Positions 20,497 to 32,687 of a DNA stretch of 64,000 nt are shown one piece after another. The notes under the pieces were generated by a model, which was not told the DNA's origin, did no database searches, and saw only the letters and a list, made by a program, of their open reading frames with translations. The translations under genes and the position numbers were made by a program. Each line of letters begins with the position of its first letter. Within the stretch, counting starts at the first letter, position 1. This DNA comes from Prosopocoilus inquinatus (Eukaryota; Arthropoda; Insecta; Coleoptera; Lucanidae): NCBI GenBank assembly GCA_036172665.1, contig CM069870.1, forward strand, positions 27,502,001 through 27,566,000. The letters are read 5' to 3'.

Positions 20497-20732
20497 GTCC
20501 TAAGTCATAGACTTGTTAGGACCTCAGGAGCGGGATTGTATTTTTGTGTGTGTAAAGTATTCAATGGCTTCGTCACTTCCATCCTCACCGTTGAAGGGGA
20601 AGCAGTGTCCCCAACACTGAAGGGTACCTGAAATGAGTAACGACCATTCCCGAGAAATATCTCGAACGGGCTGCGAACCCACGACCTTGCGGTAGCAAGG
20701 CCGGTTCGTTACCACTGGACCGTTCAGGTGTT
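20497..20732 (-). mobile_element. tRNA-derived SINE, copy 1
   Basis: Read on the minus strand, it begins AACACCTGAACGGTCCAGTG. It has an A-box-like GGTCCAGTGGTAACGAA and a B box GGGTTCGCAGCCC, followed by a unique body of about 150 bp ending at GGACTTCG. A second copy, about 80 percent alike by eye, is at 33521-33753, which sets the limits. The tRNA-like head would be transcribed by RNA polymerase III. No open frame. Confidence 0.85.
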
Positions 20733-21223
20733 AAAAAGTAGTTTAAAAGGCATTTTTGTCACTTTTACCTTAGAAGTAAATTAAAAGATCGAGTCTTCTT
20801 TTATGTAAAAAAACATCAAACGTCAAAGCATCCTTACATTCATTCAGTGACATATATAATTGAACTACTACTGTTTCTTCGTTAAATCTTCAGTTTTAAA
20901 TTGAATATCCTTCAAATATTATCTTCATATTTAGTGTTCCAACCACAGAAAAACCATTTCTAATTCTGTTGTATTTTCATTTAAAACTTTGTCAAATTTT
21001 CAAAAACAAGAGTATAAAATTAAATAAAAATTAGGATAATTTTATACGGAAGCAATAGAAGAATGTTTCTAAAAATCGTGGACAAGTGCTTGAAGAAAAA
21101 AAAAGCATATGAATTGTACTTATAACTAACGATCGTCGGATAACATCACAACAAGCTTGTGCAGTCAATCCCGAAATTGAAACGGATGATGGTTACCATG
21201 AAAATGATCGATGATGAAAATCC
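20733..21223. other. AT-rich stretch, nothing recognised
   Basis: No feature was identified. Confidence 0.5.
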
Positions 21224-21330
21224 CTGGATTTTGTAACAATTCCTTCTTCTTTACCATTGAGTAACTGGGTATCTAGCCCTGCATAACGACCCGGCTCTCA
21301 GTGGTAAAGAAGGAGTTGTTTCAAAATAGC
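21224..21330. mobile_element. Hairpin element
   Basis: AACAATTCCTTCTTCTTTAC at 21236 pairs with GTAAAGAAGGAGTTGTT at 21304 and TGAG with CTCA. The arms enclose about 35 bp. Probably a small MITE. Confidence 0.55.
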
Positions 21331-22371
21331 TCGGTTAGATCAATATATATACACCGTGGCTAGTATATTTCAAACGGTTGAGAGTGGATTTACGCATGTT
21401 CCCTCTTATCGTTGGAACTGTTAGAGGAGTTTTGAGATCATCCATAATCACGCCATTCACAAAATTCAAGAATATGTACCAAGACTACCGAAAACATGTA
21501 ACCACCAACTTTCACCAAATCGCAACAGCTTCGGCAAAGGCTTTTCTCGAAAATATACCTTGGAGATTCAACTCCAAAGTTTTCACCAAAAAGCAATCGG
21601 CGAAAATATGCAACTATTATCATCGATTATTTCATGTATGTAAATATTTTGCAGCACACATGATATTCCGGTCAGGGGAAAAGACTATGATGATGATGAT
21701 GTCTTGTGTGATTCGTTGAATTTTGAAATCGATTATGGCGATGAAAAATTGAAGACTCATCTTGAAAAATGTCACCGTAATGTAGTTTACACATCGGCTA
21801 AAATACAAAACTAATTACACACAAAAACTTTATCTATTTTCTTATTAATTTTATTAGTCTGTATATCATTCGGATAAAGTTTTACCTGAAAAGTTGATAA
21901 TTCTTATATCTAATTTGACGTTATTGTTGTCTTTTCCCTACTAAATTGCGTCTAAAACCAACAAGCACCAGCGCTACTTTTAAGTGGTAAACATCCTAAT
22001 TCCATTTCTTTTAACACCAGAAACGGATGCAACACGTTTTCGGTGTTCCCTCGCGAGGAACACCTCGCGTCCAAATAGTGTTACAATTAACATTAACGTC
22101 AGATTTTTATCTGTGTAATTAGTTATGTTACAGTGTATGTGACGAAGTCGTTAGGGAAAATTGGCTCACTCAGTCTTAGCTGACGAAACATCAGTTATAG
22201 CTAGGAAAGAACAGCTATCAATGAGCTGGCGATTCTATGATAGAAAAGAAAGGAAAATACGAGATTTTGTAGTTTTTGTGGAGCTAAAAGTATAAGACGC
22301 GTCAGAAGTTTTTGACAATCTTTTGTTTAGTAATACGTACTAGTAGAATATTGAAAAGGAAGAAGTATTCT
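21331..22371. other. Unassigned stretch
   Basis: The 113-codon frame at 21378-21719 has no recognised domain. 22048-22070 holds a near-perfect palindrome, GGTGTTCCCTCGCGAGGAACACC, in a locally GC-rich spot. Parts of 22130-22371 may belong to the hAT-like pseudogene that follows, but I could not read them with confidence. Confidence 0.4.
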
Positions 22372-23041
22372 AGAGCATTGGATTTTCACTGCTCGAGTCA
22401 CAAACTCAATCTTGTGATAAACTCAATTTTTTGGTAAATACTATTGACACTGTAAAGGTTACAATAAAATTCTTCAGGGAATCGACTACTCGTAGGAATT
22501 AGGTACGCTCCAATTTTATCACGAATGTGGAAACTATATGGTCGGAGAAATATAAATCTATTTAAAAATTTCTGAAAATTTCTTGGACTTTGTGGAAGCG
22601 CTAGAAAAATTATTCACTGAGGGAAGTTATGTCACAAGAAAATCTGCATATCAGTTGCATTTATCGGTTGTTCATCATTGTTTTAATTACTACAGCAAAA
22701 TATTCAGCAGTTGTTAATGTCTTGCAAAGACCATGGATTTAGTTGCAATGGGAGAACACATTATAATCCTCTACGTGTTTAAAAACGACCGTAAGGACGC
22801 CGATCGAATAGAATCACAAGCGAACTGGAAATTGAAATTTGTGTTCCAGGTTTTCTTCATGAGCAAAAACAGGAGCAATCTGCCCTCAGACAATAACTGT
22901 GACTACTGCTTACTGGCGACGTTCACTAATTATACGATATCTGCATTGGCTTATATCATCGTTAAATATTTGATTTTCCCAAGAAAATGCCCCAGCATTT
23001 GCGTTAACAAGACTACACCCCTTATGCATGACCAAAATTAG
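22372..23041 (+). pseudogene. hAT-type transposase relic
   Basis: Reading across frames on the plus strand gives HCSSHKLNLVINSI, then NTIDTVKVTIKFFREST, then WSEKYKSI and KNRSNLPSDNNCDYCLLATF. This order matches the widespread insect hAT-like transposases often annotated as 52-kDa repressor or zinc-finger MYM-like proteins. The CxxHxLNLV block, the FREST block, the RW-EKH block and the NRxNxPxDNxxDYYRxxxFIPY block are recognisable. Stops and frameshifts are frequent. The last segment (22733-23041) is open for 102 codons but is only the tail of the relic. The C-terminal dimerisation part is not seen. Confidence 0.72.
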
Positions 23042-23424
23042 CATAATAGATTTACATAAGAACACAGGACCGGTCACATGTTTTTTTGAGTTGGATGATC
23101 TGAGGACCGGACCTTTGGTACAATTTGTAGATCAAAAAGAATTTACCAGAAGACAAAGCAAGGGATACAGAAGTCGTGGACCTGTTTAAGGAATATGATA
23201 TTTGCTGTAGGTCTTAATAAAAGGTGACGTCAGTAAGTAATGAATAATAAAAATAATTTTTCTACTTTGCGTTCACAACAAGCTCATTGTGACAACAAAA
23301 ACAGTTTCACAAAGAGGTTCATTGTGTTTTTGGTGAGATTTTAATCTTGAGTGGCATATTGTTCAATCATGAAATGTCAAATGAGATTTCAACCCAACAA
23401 ATTTTTATTTTATTTAATATAAAG

Positions 23425-24887
23425 CAGAGCTGTTGCGAGTACCACGACAAAGTACTGGCGGTACTCAGTATATGATATCCAGAAATTTTTGTTTGAAATT
23501 CAGTATTAGTACCAGTACTTGTCTGAAGTACTTAAAGTATTAAATATTTTACTGAAAACAGAGAAATTCCAGTACCAGTCAAATGTGTACTCTTTACAGT
23601 ACTTGCAGTACTTTATAATACTTACAGTACTTTAATGTACTTGCAGTATTTTATGGTACTGAAACTATCAGTTTTATTAATATAATTTTTGTTAATAACC
23701 GTAGTCATAATATTTAAATCGCTGTCTGTTTGCTTATTTCATACATTTTGAATTGTGTTAGGTAGTTGGATAGAATATTTTCAATGATTTGAATTTAACT
23801 TAATACAGGCCGGTACAATTCCTAGTAAATACAATAAATTGTTTTGCTAATGAAATTATGTTTTTAATTTCATTTGGAGGTGAAACGTTAAATCACATAA
23901 AGAAAACAACTTTTAATGTAAATCAAAAAATTATTGTAATCGGACCGGAAGTCCACTGTATTTTGATTACAACAATTTTTAAAACAATAGTACTTATTAT
24001 TACGGTATTTATTTATAATTATTATTTTGTTTTCTTTCTTTCGCAATATCATTAAACTCGTATACAAATATAAACAAAATAAAAATAACTAAAGATAAAG
24101 TTAAATATTTCTTAAAATACAATAATACGGCTTATAACATTTGTTTAAAGTTTTTATTTCATTAAAGCTGCGAAATGTAAGGTGGGTAATAAAAGGATTT
24201 AATTGCAATTATTTTTTTATTTGTAACATGAAAGCCATTTTTTAGAACTTGCTCAACAATTCAACAATGATCAGCACGTTCTGTTAAAATGTGTGAAATT
24301 AAAATGTCATAAAATGAGATAATTTCAAAACGCATGTTGCTCAAAACTGTTTTACTGAGGTAAAACGAAAAACTTGTCGACATGAAGTGAGGATCCATTT
24401 CTTCTGAAAATTTTTGTTTAACATTTAATGGTAAACACAAATTTTCTTAAAATGTGGACTCTAGCTTCATACCTTTTTGTGATTCTTTAGATTCTTTAAA
24501 CAACATTATTTGAAGCTTATTTAGTCAAATTTAGATTATTTGAATATCAGTATAATTAAATTGAATAGAATATAAATAAACGAAACAAAAAGTTCACATT
24601 TTGACGTAAAGAAATATTTAATACAGCTTTGCAAAAGAAAAATTTTACATGCAGGTAACTTTTGCAGTACGTGCAGTACTAATTTTAAGTACATTTCTAA
24701 GTATACTATATTACTTATTACAGATAATGTACCGACCAGTACCTAGTACCGGTACTTTGGGAGTGGTACTTAAAATTCAAATTCCAGTAACGCAAATTCA
24801 AAAGTATTGAGAGTAAAGTACTTCAATTACTAAAATTAATCAAAAGTAAAATTGCAGTAAAATTTAGTAATCAGTATCCCAGCTCTG
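23425..24887. mobile_element. hAT-type non-autonomous element with perfect 8-bp duplication
   Basis: It begins CAGAGCTG and ends CAGCTCTG, flanked by identical ATATAAAG at 23417-23424 and 24888-24895. This is the 8-bp duplication and terminal form typical of hAT elements. Within about 220 bp of each end, AGTACT, CAGTAC and GTACTT strings are densely repeated (23440-23665 and 24665-24830), a pattern expected of subterminal transposase-binding repeats. The 1.46-kb interior is AT-rich and has no transposase frame. Confidence 0.93.
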
Positions 24888-25084
24888 ATATAAAGACAGT
24901 GTATTGTTTGGGGTTAGGGAAGATAGCTGTAATTTTTGGAACCTGGCTATTTTATTATTGATACATGAATTGAATCATGAACATAATACTTACAAAAGCT
25001 AGGCAAGAAAAATTTGTCAATTTGATTTTTTTTTAAAACGTAAGGTTGCCAGTGTTGCAAACATTACAATTAAATTTCCGCATA

Positions 25085-26220
25085 CGTGAGCTGCTGAAAA
25101 AGTTTCTGGAAACGGTATGAAAAAACGCTTATGAAATTTGGTAAACGATATCATTGTTTTTCGAAGTATTCGCTGATTTCTAAAGCACGTTTTCCACTCG
25201 AAAGATGATACCTCAGAAACCAGTGTCCGGAATGTTTCAACCGCTGCTTCAGCCGACGAAAATCGCTCACCACGCATTTTATTTTTGATAATTTTTGATA
25301 TTTGGGAACAAAAAGAAATCATTAGGTGATAAATCAGGTGAATATGAACAATGAGTCATTAATTCAACATTTTTGTTGGTCCTTTTGTTTGATCCTCTAA
25401 AGCCACGGTTGCTACATGTCCAGTTAAACCAAACAAACAAGCAATCATTTCCTTCGCAGCACTGTGTGAACGGACAACTTTTGTTGGTTTTGGTTCATTT
25501 TGAAATACCCAAACGGTAGATTGTTGTTTACTTTCTGGCTCGTACGAATAGATCCACGTTTAGTCACCAGTAACGATGTTATAAACTAAATTCAAACGTC
25601 CTCCATTGAATTTCTTGAGCATTTCTTCGCACCATTTGACACGACCCTGTTTTAGCGCTTCTGTTAAATTTTGTGGGATACAACGCCTGCAAAGCTTTCG
25701 TACGTTCAAATGATCATGCAAAATCTTGTGTATTGCTTTCATGTCAATGCGTAAGGATGCTTGAATCGCACGGTATGTCACATGTCGATCTTGCTCAAGC
25801 ATTTTACGCACTACGCATCTACATTAGTGGCAAAAATAGATGTTGATGGACGACCTTCACGAAATTCGTCACTGAGAGAGGTACGTCCACGCTGGAATTC
25901 GGCAAAGCAATTATAAACACTGCTCTTTGATGGTGCTTCATCTCCAAAAGCCAAGTGAAGCCGATCGAGGCATTATTTCGGCGTTAGAACACATTTGAAA
26001 TCGTAAAAAATCATGGCACGAAAATTTTCACGCGAGATTTCCATGTTTACACAAAATTACTTTTTCTCAAATGCTGTACAAACAAAACTAGTTCCCTTGG
26101 ATAGGAACTGTCAATAGAATTATAGGCGAAAAACGTCAATTTTTTCAAAAATAATGACAGTTGATAAACGCTAACAATTCTAGACCTACTAGATTCCAGA
26201 AAATTTTCCAGCAGCCCAGG
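25085..26220 (-). mobile_element. Mariner element, copy C (minus strand)
   Basis: Both terminal repeats are present: CGTGAGCTGCTGAAAAAGTT at the left and CTTTTCCAGCAGCCCAGG-type sequence at the right, with TA at 25083-25084 and 26221-26222. Length is 1136 bp. It belongs to the same family as copy A, with internal losses. Confidence 0.94.
25151..26044 (-). pseudogene. Mariner transposase, copy C, broken
   Basis: The start corresponds to ATG at 26044 (MEISRENF-like) and the stop to 25151. The first part is readable: MRKMLEQDRHVTYRAIQASL, then WCEEMLKKFNGG and the first catalytic motif TGD. The Glu codon after it has become a stop (25559-25561). A deletion at about 25378 removes the segment with WYTT and HHDN, and so the second catalytic Asp. 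Another deletion at about 25175 removes WFERMQKCIDVK. Frameshifts occur near 25815. Inactive. Confidence 0.92.
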
Positions 26221-26307
26221 TATGTATTTACTAAACAGATCAATTTTTTTTAAAATACATTTCATATTTTTTTTAGTAAATGACGCAAAGTAGATAAAAT
26301 AGAATAT

Positions 26308-26432
26308 TATACACGTTTCACAAGAGGCATTGTAGCACTCGTTCAGATAGGACACTCCGAGCTCGCTTCAGTACGCTGGTTAGTGCCCTAACCCCACTCG
26401 TGCTACAATAAGCCTTCTTGTGAAACTATTAT
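26308..26432. mobile_element. Palindromic MITE with long arms
   Basis: GTTTCACAAGAGGCATTGTA at 26315 is complementary to TACAATAAGCCTTCTTGTGA at 26404, and the pairing continues through GCACTCG and the GGGCACTAACC region. It is about 125 bp, nearly all stem. Confidence 0.75.
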
Positions 26433-27665
26433 ATTCAATAGTTTAGAATTTTGTTTTGTAAGAAACCGTCATGTTTCAGTGTCCCGCTCCACTTCTTCGA
26501 AATCAATACGAATTCACCCCTAGTTCAGATTATTGGACACAGTTTATTGGAAAAGCTAAACTTCACCAACGTGTAAAAACTTTGGAAGTTGTGGCTTTAC
26601 TAGCAACGCTAATTTTTGTATTTCTATGTAATTTCCAAAGCTGTACTAAATTTATTGGTCTCAATTTTATAATTATTCCTGAGATTATTGTCCTAGTTAT
26701 TCCACAAGTTTCAAGTTAATTAAAACAAGGTAATTTCTTTTATTTCTCAAGTTAATTCTTATTAGTGAAAATTTTTCACCGATCGTTGGTAATTTTACAG
26801 TTTGCGACTTTGCGACATTATTGCGTGTTGTAAAATTTTTGTTGTAGTAAATGTCAAGCCTTGACGTCCGGCGAGTTCTTTCCATAAACAGCCGGGACGT
26901 GACCACGTGACAAATAACGAATTTTTCACGACAGTAAAATAAATTACGAGATGTACACTATCGAGATTAAAATATATCCTGAGAGAGAAATTGAGGTAAG
27001 CGCACGTAAACAATTTGTGTCAGTTAGGGTGAGTCGTTTTTCTTATAACACAACAATGGGACCGCTCCCTAAGGCCTCGCTTCTTAAATAAACAACTGCA
27101 ATGGCATGGAATGGGAATGGTATATGTATGTATTTACGTATAAAGCAACGTGCCTTAACCGAATATTATTTATTTATGTACTCGTGTCAATGTTGTATGC
27201 CCCCAGGTCGCGTAGATATTTCGACGGCTACCGATTTTTTTGCGGATACTTTATCTCTCTTATATTTATTGTTATGGATTTGTTTATGCGTTGACCGGCG
27301 CCAAAGAATATTAATATCTGTAACCCATTCACAATTATGATTTTAGATAATAGCTGGCGCTGATTTATTTATAGCGAGCCTTCACTGAATATTGTTACTA
27401 ATAAAACGTAACCTATGACTCTACCAGCATCTGAAGCTAAATCAATTAGATGGTCGTTTTTATGTGTCTGATATGGTAATTAACTAATTAAATGTTGCCA
27501 TAAAAGTACTAAATAATTTATGTACTGTTTCTAATTTATAACAATTATTAAACCGTATGTAGACATTTTAATTTGTTGTTTTTCTTGAATAATTTAAATC
27601 TGTTGTAAAAGCATAAACGGTTGGGTTTGTTATTTTGCTATACATTCAAAAATATCCACAATAAT
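26433..27665. other. Unassigned stretch
   Basis: Overlapping frames of 60-102 codons (for example 26471-26719 and 27101-27340) show no recognisable family. No RNA gene or element end was identified. Confidence 0.45.
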
Positions 27666-28163
27666 ACACGGTGATTTAGAATTGTCTCCCGATATTGTCA
27701 TGTTGAATAGAACATCAAAAAATAAAGTCACCATATAATATTTTTCCAAAACTAATTAATGAGTTATAACCCCTGAAAGGGGGGTGAAAAATTTTGTTTT
27801 TTGGCAATATCTTCTGGATCTTTCAACTTATCAAACTAATATTTTGAATACAGATATAAGGCACCTAACTGTGTTTTAACAACATATTTATCAGATTCTG
27901 TATCGTTTTTAAAGGGTAGTTTTGTAGGGGTTTTATTTTTTACATATTTCGTCAAAAAATTGCGAAGGAAATATTCTTATATTTGGCACAAAAAATGTTC
28001 TCTTATTGCATTTCGATAAAAAGTTCGCATGGACCTATTACGCAATGTTAAAACCCTAAAATTTATCAATTTCTTATTTTTCACTTTTCGAAAAAAAAAA
28101 TATTCAAAAGGGTGACCTTATTTTTGATTCACCCTGAAAATATCGGGGAACATTTCTGTGTGT
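27666..28163. mobile_element. Probable fold-back element
   Basis: Left CTCCCGATATTGTC (27686) and right AAAATATCGGGGAAC (28137) are inverted, as are CATCAAAAAATAAAGTCACC (27713) and GGTGACCTTATTTTTGATTC (28111). Ends TACACGGTG and CTGTGTGTA are only roughly matched, so limits are approximate. Confidence 0.55.
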
Positions 28164-28177
28164 ATAAAGTTTTATAA

Positions 28178-28372
28178 AATTTTGTTGCAAATCGTTTTTG
28201 ATTTCTCGATTTGCAACAAAATTTTGTAAAACTTTCATTATGCCTTGACATCAAGCATGGCCGCCTTGTACGGGATGACTTATTATGTAGCAAACTGGCT
28301 TCAATTTGTCAACCCTTATGTTAGGTCAAAAAGCGATCGTAGGATGTCGCTGATTTAGCTACTTTAGAAATT
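28178..28372. repeat. Satellite dyad fragment
   Basis: A short minus-oriented piece (about 28178-28203, AAAATTTTGTTGCAAATCGT and on) is followed after 4 bases by a plus-oriented piece from GATTTGCAACAAAATTTTGT to ATGTCGCTGATTTAGCTACT. It is the same family as 1-1676, more diverged, with yet another breakpoint and the same divergent order. Confidence 0.85.
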
Positions 28373-29244
28373 TTATTATTCACTTTTCGGAAATAATTTC
28401 TCTTTATAAAAAGTTCTGCACCGTCTAAAATGAATAATGAAACCACCTTACATTAAAATTGATCAGTTATATACGAGGTTTGTTATAAAATATGAATGTT
28501 GCACAATGGTCAAAACCTTTGATATTAATCAAATCATCAAAATGCTGTAACACAAAGATCAGGAAACGAAATGATTTTTAATAAATATAACGATGACTGT
28601 TTATTAATAAAATGTGCAAAGTGAAATGTAGATTTTGTGTTTTTAAACTTTGACTAGCTTGTAAAGTCACGATCAACTTAATCGAGACCGCTGCAAGCTA
28701 ACTGCGCCTTTGTTAACGCCGGTGATAAGAATTACAGAACTGTCAATCAAGCTTTAACAATATTTTCTCTGTAAGCAGAACTTATTATTATTACAGTTTA
28801 TTTTGTTTTATACAGTGGCGTATCATTGGGGTACAAAATATTTTTATTTTATTTTTGAATCGGAACCCATATTTTTTAGAATTATAATTACAATTATCAA
28901 ATATCAAGATCTAAACGAAATCAAATAAATGAAAAATACTGAATGATTTTCACAGCATAGCTCCTTATCACGAAACTTGAAAAAATGTTCATTGCTCTTA
29001 AAAGAGCCAAAACACACGCGGTACAGATGCGCTATGACTAAGAAAATGATGGATCAAAAATAACAAAATTACTAAAGTCCAAAACGCATTCGTTTTACCG
29101 GTACATCACTGTTTAATAATGGACGGGATTTAATTTAAAATTAAATAATTTATTAAAATATTAGATAAATATCATTTTCTTTTTAATTTTTAAACTTATT
29201 AGTTAAAGAAAATGATGCGATCTGATAAAATTTGTATGCATATA
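28373..29244. other. AT-rich stretch, nothing recognised
   Basis: No feature was identified. Confidence 0.5.
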
Positions 29245-29732
29245 CAGGATGTTCATGGGAAGCCGCTGTAATAGCTAACTTTCTTATTTGCAGTTTTACG
29301 AAGTAACTTAAATTATGTTGAAAACAATTGAAAATCTCGAAAACCTAATAGTCATTTGTTTCTCCGAAGGTACCATAAAATCCAGCAGGAAAGGTCCTGA
29401 AACTTTTCTAATTTAAGCTACTTCGTGAAATTTCAAATAAAAAATTAGCTATTGTAGCCTTTTTCCGTGAATTTTGTTATAAAATCATTTCTAAAATAGT
29501 AGGCTTTGGGAGATGACATTTTAGAGATATAATTAATTGGACGTCCTGGACGCGATGCGATGATAAAAAACCTAACATTCCATTAAAAAAAGTTAAAAAC
29601 AATTGAAAAACCCGGTTTTCAAAATTATCATAAAATCGAGGTGGAAGGTTCTAAAACTTTTCTAATTTAAGTTACTTCGTAAAAGTATAAATAAAGAAGT
29701 TAGCCATTGTAGCGGTTTTCCTTGAACACCTG
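29245..29732. mobile_element. Fold-back element, family 4 (488 bp, TA-flanked)
   Basis: Termini CAGGATGTTCATGGGAAGCC and its diverged complement sit next to TA (29243-29244, 29733-29734). Arms of about 75 bp pair through GTTTTACGAAGTAACTTAAA. A third partial copy of the arm lies inside at about 29395-29480, showing internal duplication. Confidence 0.82.
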
Positions 29733-29734
29733 TA

Positions 29735-30848
29735 TACGTAAAAGATACGCTCTTTTGGATTTGCAATAAAAAAAATGGGGAGGCCCTCCACTTCATTTTT
29801 TTGTTCCCTTCCGTTAGAAAAATAGGATAATTTGGTACGCCACTATTCAAATTAAATGAACTACTCCAAAACATATTTACAAACAAATTTATAGTAATAA
29901 TCTAAACGTCCGTTTGCAAAAGCAAAATACTTTAGGAAATATTTAAGGTATTCCAGATTCTTTATCCTCACTATGTAAATATATTACAAACCCGTGTATT
30001 TATTTAAAATAAAATATATTGGTGGTAATATTAAATCGAAAGTAATGCGACGTTTGATGTGTCAAAAACATGAGAACTGTTCTACAACTCGGGCACAGAA
30101 AAAATTCCATTAAAATTATTAGGCAATTTAATAAATTGGTCGTATTGTTGTTGGTGCCAACTCCAGTTATTCACTGAGCATAATTTGATTTGACTCATTT
30201 TTAACTGCTGCTCTCATCTACTTGTATTCACTTACAGTTTACTAGATCGTCGTGACGGCGCATAAACTATTAACTTGTTAAGCCGCGTCCACATTAGTGA
30301 GAATTTATGCCCTGCGTTGAAAGTAAAATGCAGCCAAAGATTTTAAATAAATGTAGTTGCTGTATAAAAGTTTAAGATTAACAATGTTTTGCGACAGATG
30401 TAGTTTACTTCTGAATTAAGTAAAATTAAATTAAGTCCAATCAGCCTACGGTAGTTAAGTAAGGGAATATTAGAAATTTATATGTCGGCACAGAACACCT
30501 CATTTCGTAACTATGCTTAAAAAATGTTACTCTATAAAAATATTAATTCACTCTGACTTCGTCAGAGCTGGCCGTGTTCTCGTTTGGTTAGGTTGTTAAT
30601 GTGAATTCTGATAGATGTCAGAATCTGGCTTTTGTACACTTCGATGGATTTTATCAAGTTTTAGTTTCATAATTTCGCTCTGAAATGAGAAGCAACTACA
30701 ACATTTGCCAAACGCGCTCTTACAATTTGCCAGTGCACCATTTAACTCATCATTAAATGTACAAATAAAACTCTATGATCTACGTCACCAACTGGGCGTG
30801 TAGGAATAATTGTTCCCAAACGACCCTTACTTACCAGAATATTGTATA
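29735..30848. other. Unassigned stretch
   Basis: No coding feature was recognised. 30551-30567 forms a small perfect hairpin (CTCTGAC-TTC-GTCAGAG). Confidence 0.5.
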
Positions 30849-32685
30849 CCGGGTGTCTCAAGATAGGCGGCGACCGGCGATATATAGCTAACCGTAATAT
30901 CTACAGATTCGGGAGAAAAAAAAAATTACAGTCAAAGTGACCACGAGAAACTCAAATAAAATATTTTAAAGTATCTGAGTTGGCCGCAAGGGGGCGCAAT
31001 CAATAGGGCTATCAATAAAAGTCAAATTTTCCAAGTAAAAGTCTCAGAATAAGCTGCAGTTTTGATAGAATCATTATAAAGCTCAATTAATTCTGCACAA
31101 CTTTCATTTTAGACTTATTATTGTATCACCGTTAATAAAGGTGAAGGAAACAGTTGAATTATTTACTTTAAAAAATATCATAACTTCGGTACTCTTTATC
31201 AGAAATTAACGAGCTTTAAAGTTTGTATTGAACGACTTGTTATAAATTGGCTAGAGGGCGCTATTTACGAAAGTAATAGTTTTTCAGTTTTCAGAAAAAA
31301 ATTTAAATGGAAAGGTGTATTTCTTTTCTTTTTTCTTTTCTGCAACAGCTGCAAAGTCTATAAAATGGTGAACATTGTGGTGAAAACCGGAAATGAGTAT
31401 CTTTTTTCGTTCTCGAGTTATTATTAAATACGTCTACGAATTGATGATATTAGCGGAAGGAGAAAGTTCATACAAATGCTATCGAGTAATACTTTTAATT
31501 CTAAGGTTAAATAATGCCTACAAAAGTTTTTATTAACGTTAAGACATTATTTAGAAGCATTTCAATGTTTTTGGGAACAAAGAATATTTAAACATAAGAA
31601 TATAACAACAAATATAGAAACAAGAATAATTCAAACACTAAATAAAAGCAATGAAAAATAATCATAAACAAAGTTTCACTGTGCCGCTATACAATACTTT
31701 TTTTAATGACCGGTTAGAGTTGTGTAGAAGTTATTATTGATATCCTTATGGATAGTAAACGGTTATTTCAAAATGAAAGATGGATAATATTATGACAATA
31801 TTTTAGGTGCAGACCTTCAATCATTGATTACAATGTGTTTCATAATTGTTCAAAGTGTCATTTTTCCGTCATTTAACATTTTATTGTTTGTTACTTTCAA
31901 TTAGTGCCTGTGCTTTTTCTCATTTATGCGTTTGTTTCTGTATTGTTCTTTAAGTAAATATTAGGCTTTCAAAAACAACTTAGTGCATTTAAATAGATTA
32001 ATGTCTTTCTATTTACCTCAAAAGGAAAAGTGTCACTCGATAGCATTTGTTTGAACTTTTAGATTCATAATTATCTTCAGTTAATCATTTGCTCATTTGG
32101 TAATAACTCGAGAACGAAAAAAGTTATCAATGTCGGGTTTTCACCAAAATGTTCTTCTGATTGAATTCGTTGTAATCACTCTAAAAGAATTACCCGTTTT
32201 CATTTAAATTTTTTTGGGAAACTGAGAAAAACTATTACTTTCGCAAATGGCGCCTTCTAACTACTTTATAACAAAGTAGCCGGATCTGTTCAACAGAAAC
32301 TTTAAATCAGCATAAAATTCCCGTTCGTTCATTTCCGATAAAGAATACAGAAGTTATGATATTTTTTAAAGTAAATAATTCAACTGTTTTCTCCACCCTT
32401 ATTAATGGTGATACGATAATAAGTTTAAAATCAGAGTTGTGCATAATTAATTCAGCTTTTTAATGGCGCTAGCAAAGCTGCACCTTACTCTGAGACTTTT
32501 GCTAGTAAAATTAATTTTTATTGTTCAGCCTATTGATTGCGCCCCCTAGCGGACAACTCAGATACTTAAAAATATTTTCTTTGAATTTCTCTTGGCCACT
32601 TTTACTATAATTATGTTTGACCTGAAGCTGTAGGTAGTACGGTTAGCTATATACGGCTGGTCGCCGCCCATCCTGAGACACCTGG
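30849..32685. mobile_element. Long fold-back element, family 2, copy 1 (1.84 kb)
   Basis: Termini CCGGGTGTCTCAAGATAGGC and its complement are flanked by TA (30847-30848, 32686-32687). Left arm about 30849-31545, right arm about 31985-32685, loop about 440 bp. Arms share blocks such as TTCTCGAGTTATTA, AAATGCTATCGAGT and AACAGTTGAATTATTTACTT in inverted orientation. No transposase. A second copy is at 38404-40287 in the opposite orientation. Confidence 0.9.
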
Positions 32686-32687
32686 TA

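Noticed and set aside
20655..20732. A true tRNA gene
   Set aside because: It has A- and B-box-like strings but no acceptor stem, and it is attached to the same body in a second copy, so it is a SINE head.
21378..21719. 113-codon frame as a gene
   Set aside because: No domain was recognised and it ends in a low-complexity ATG repeat (MMMMM).
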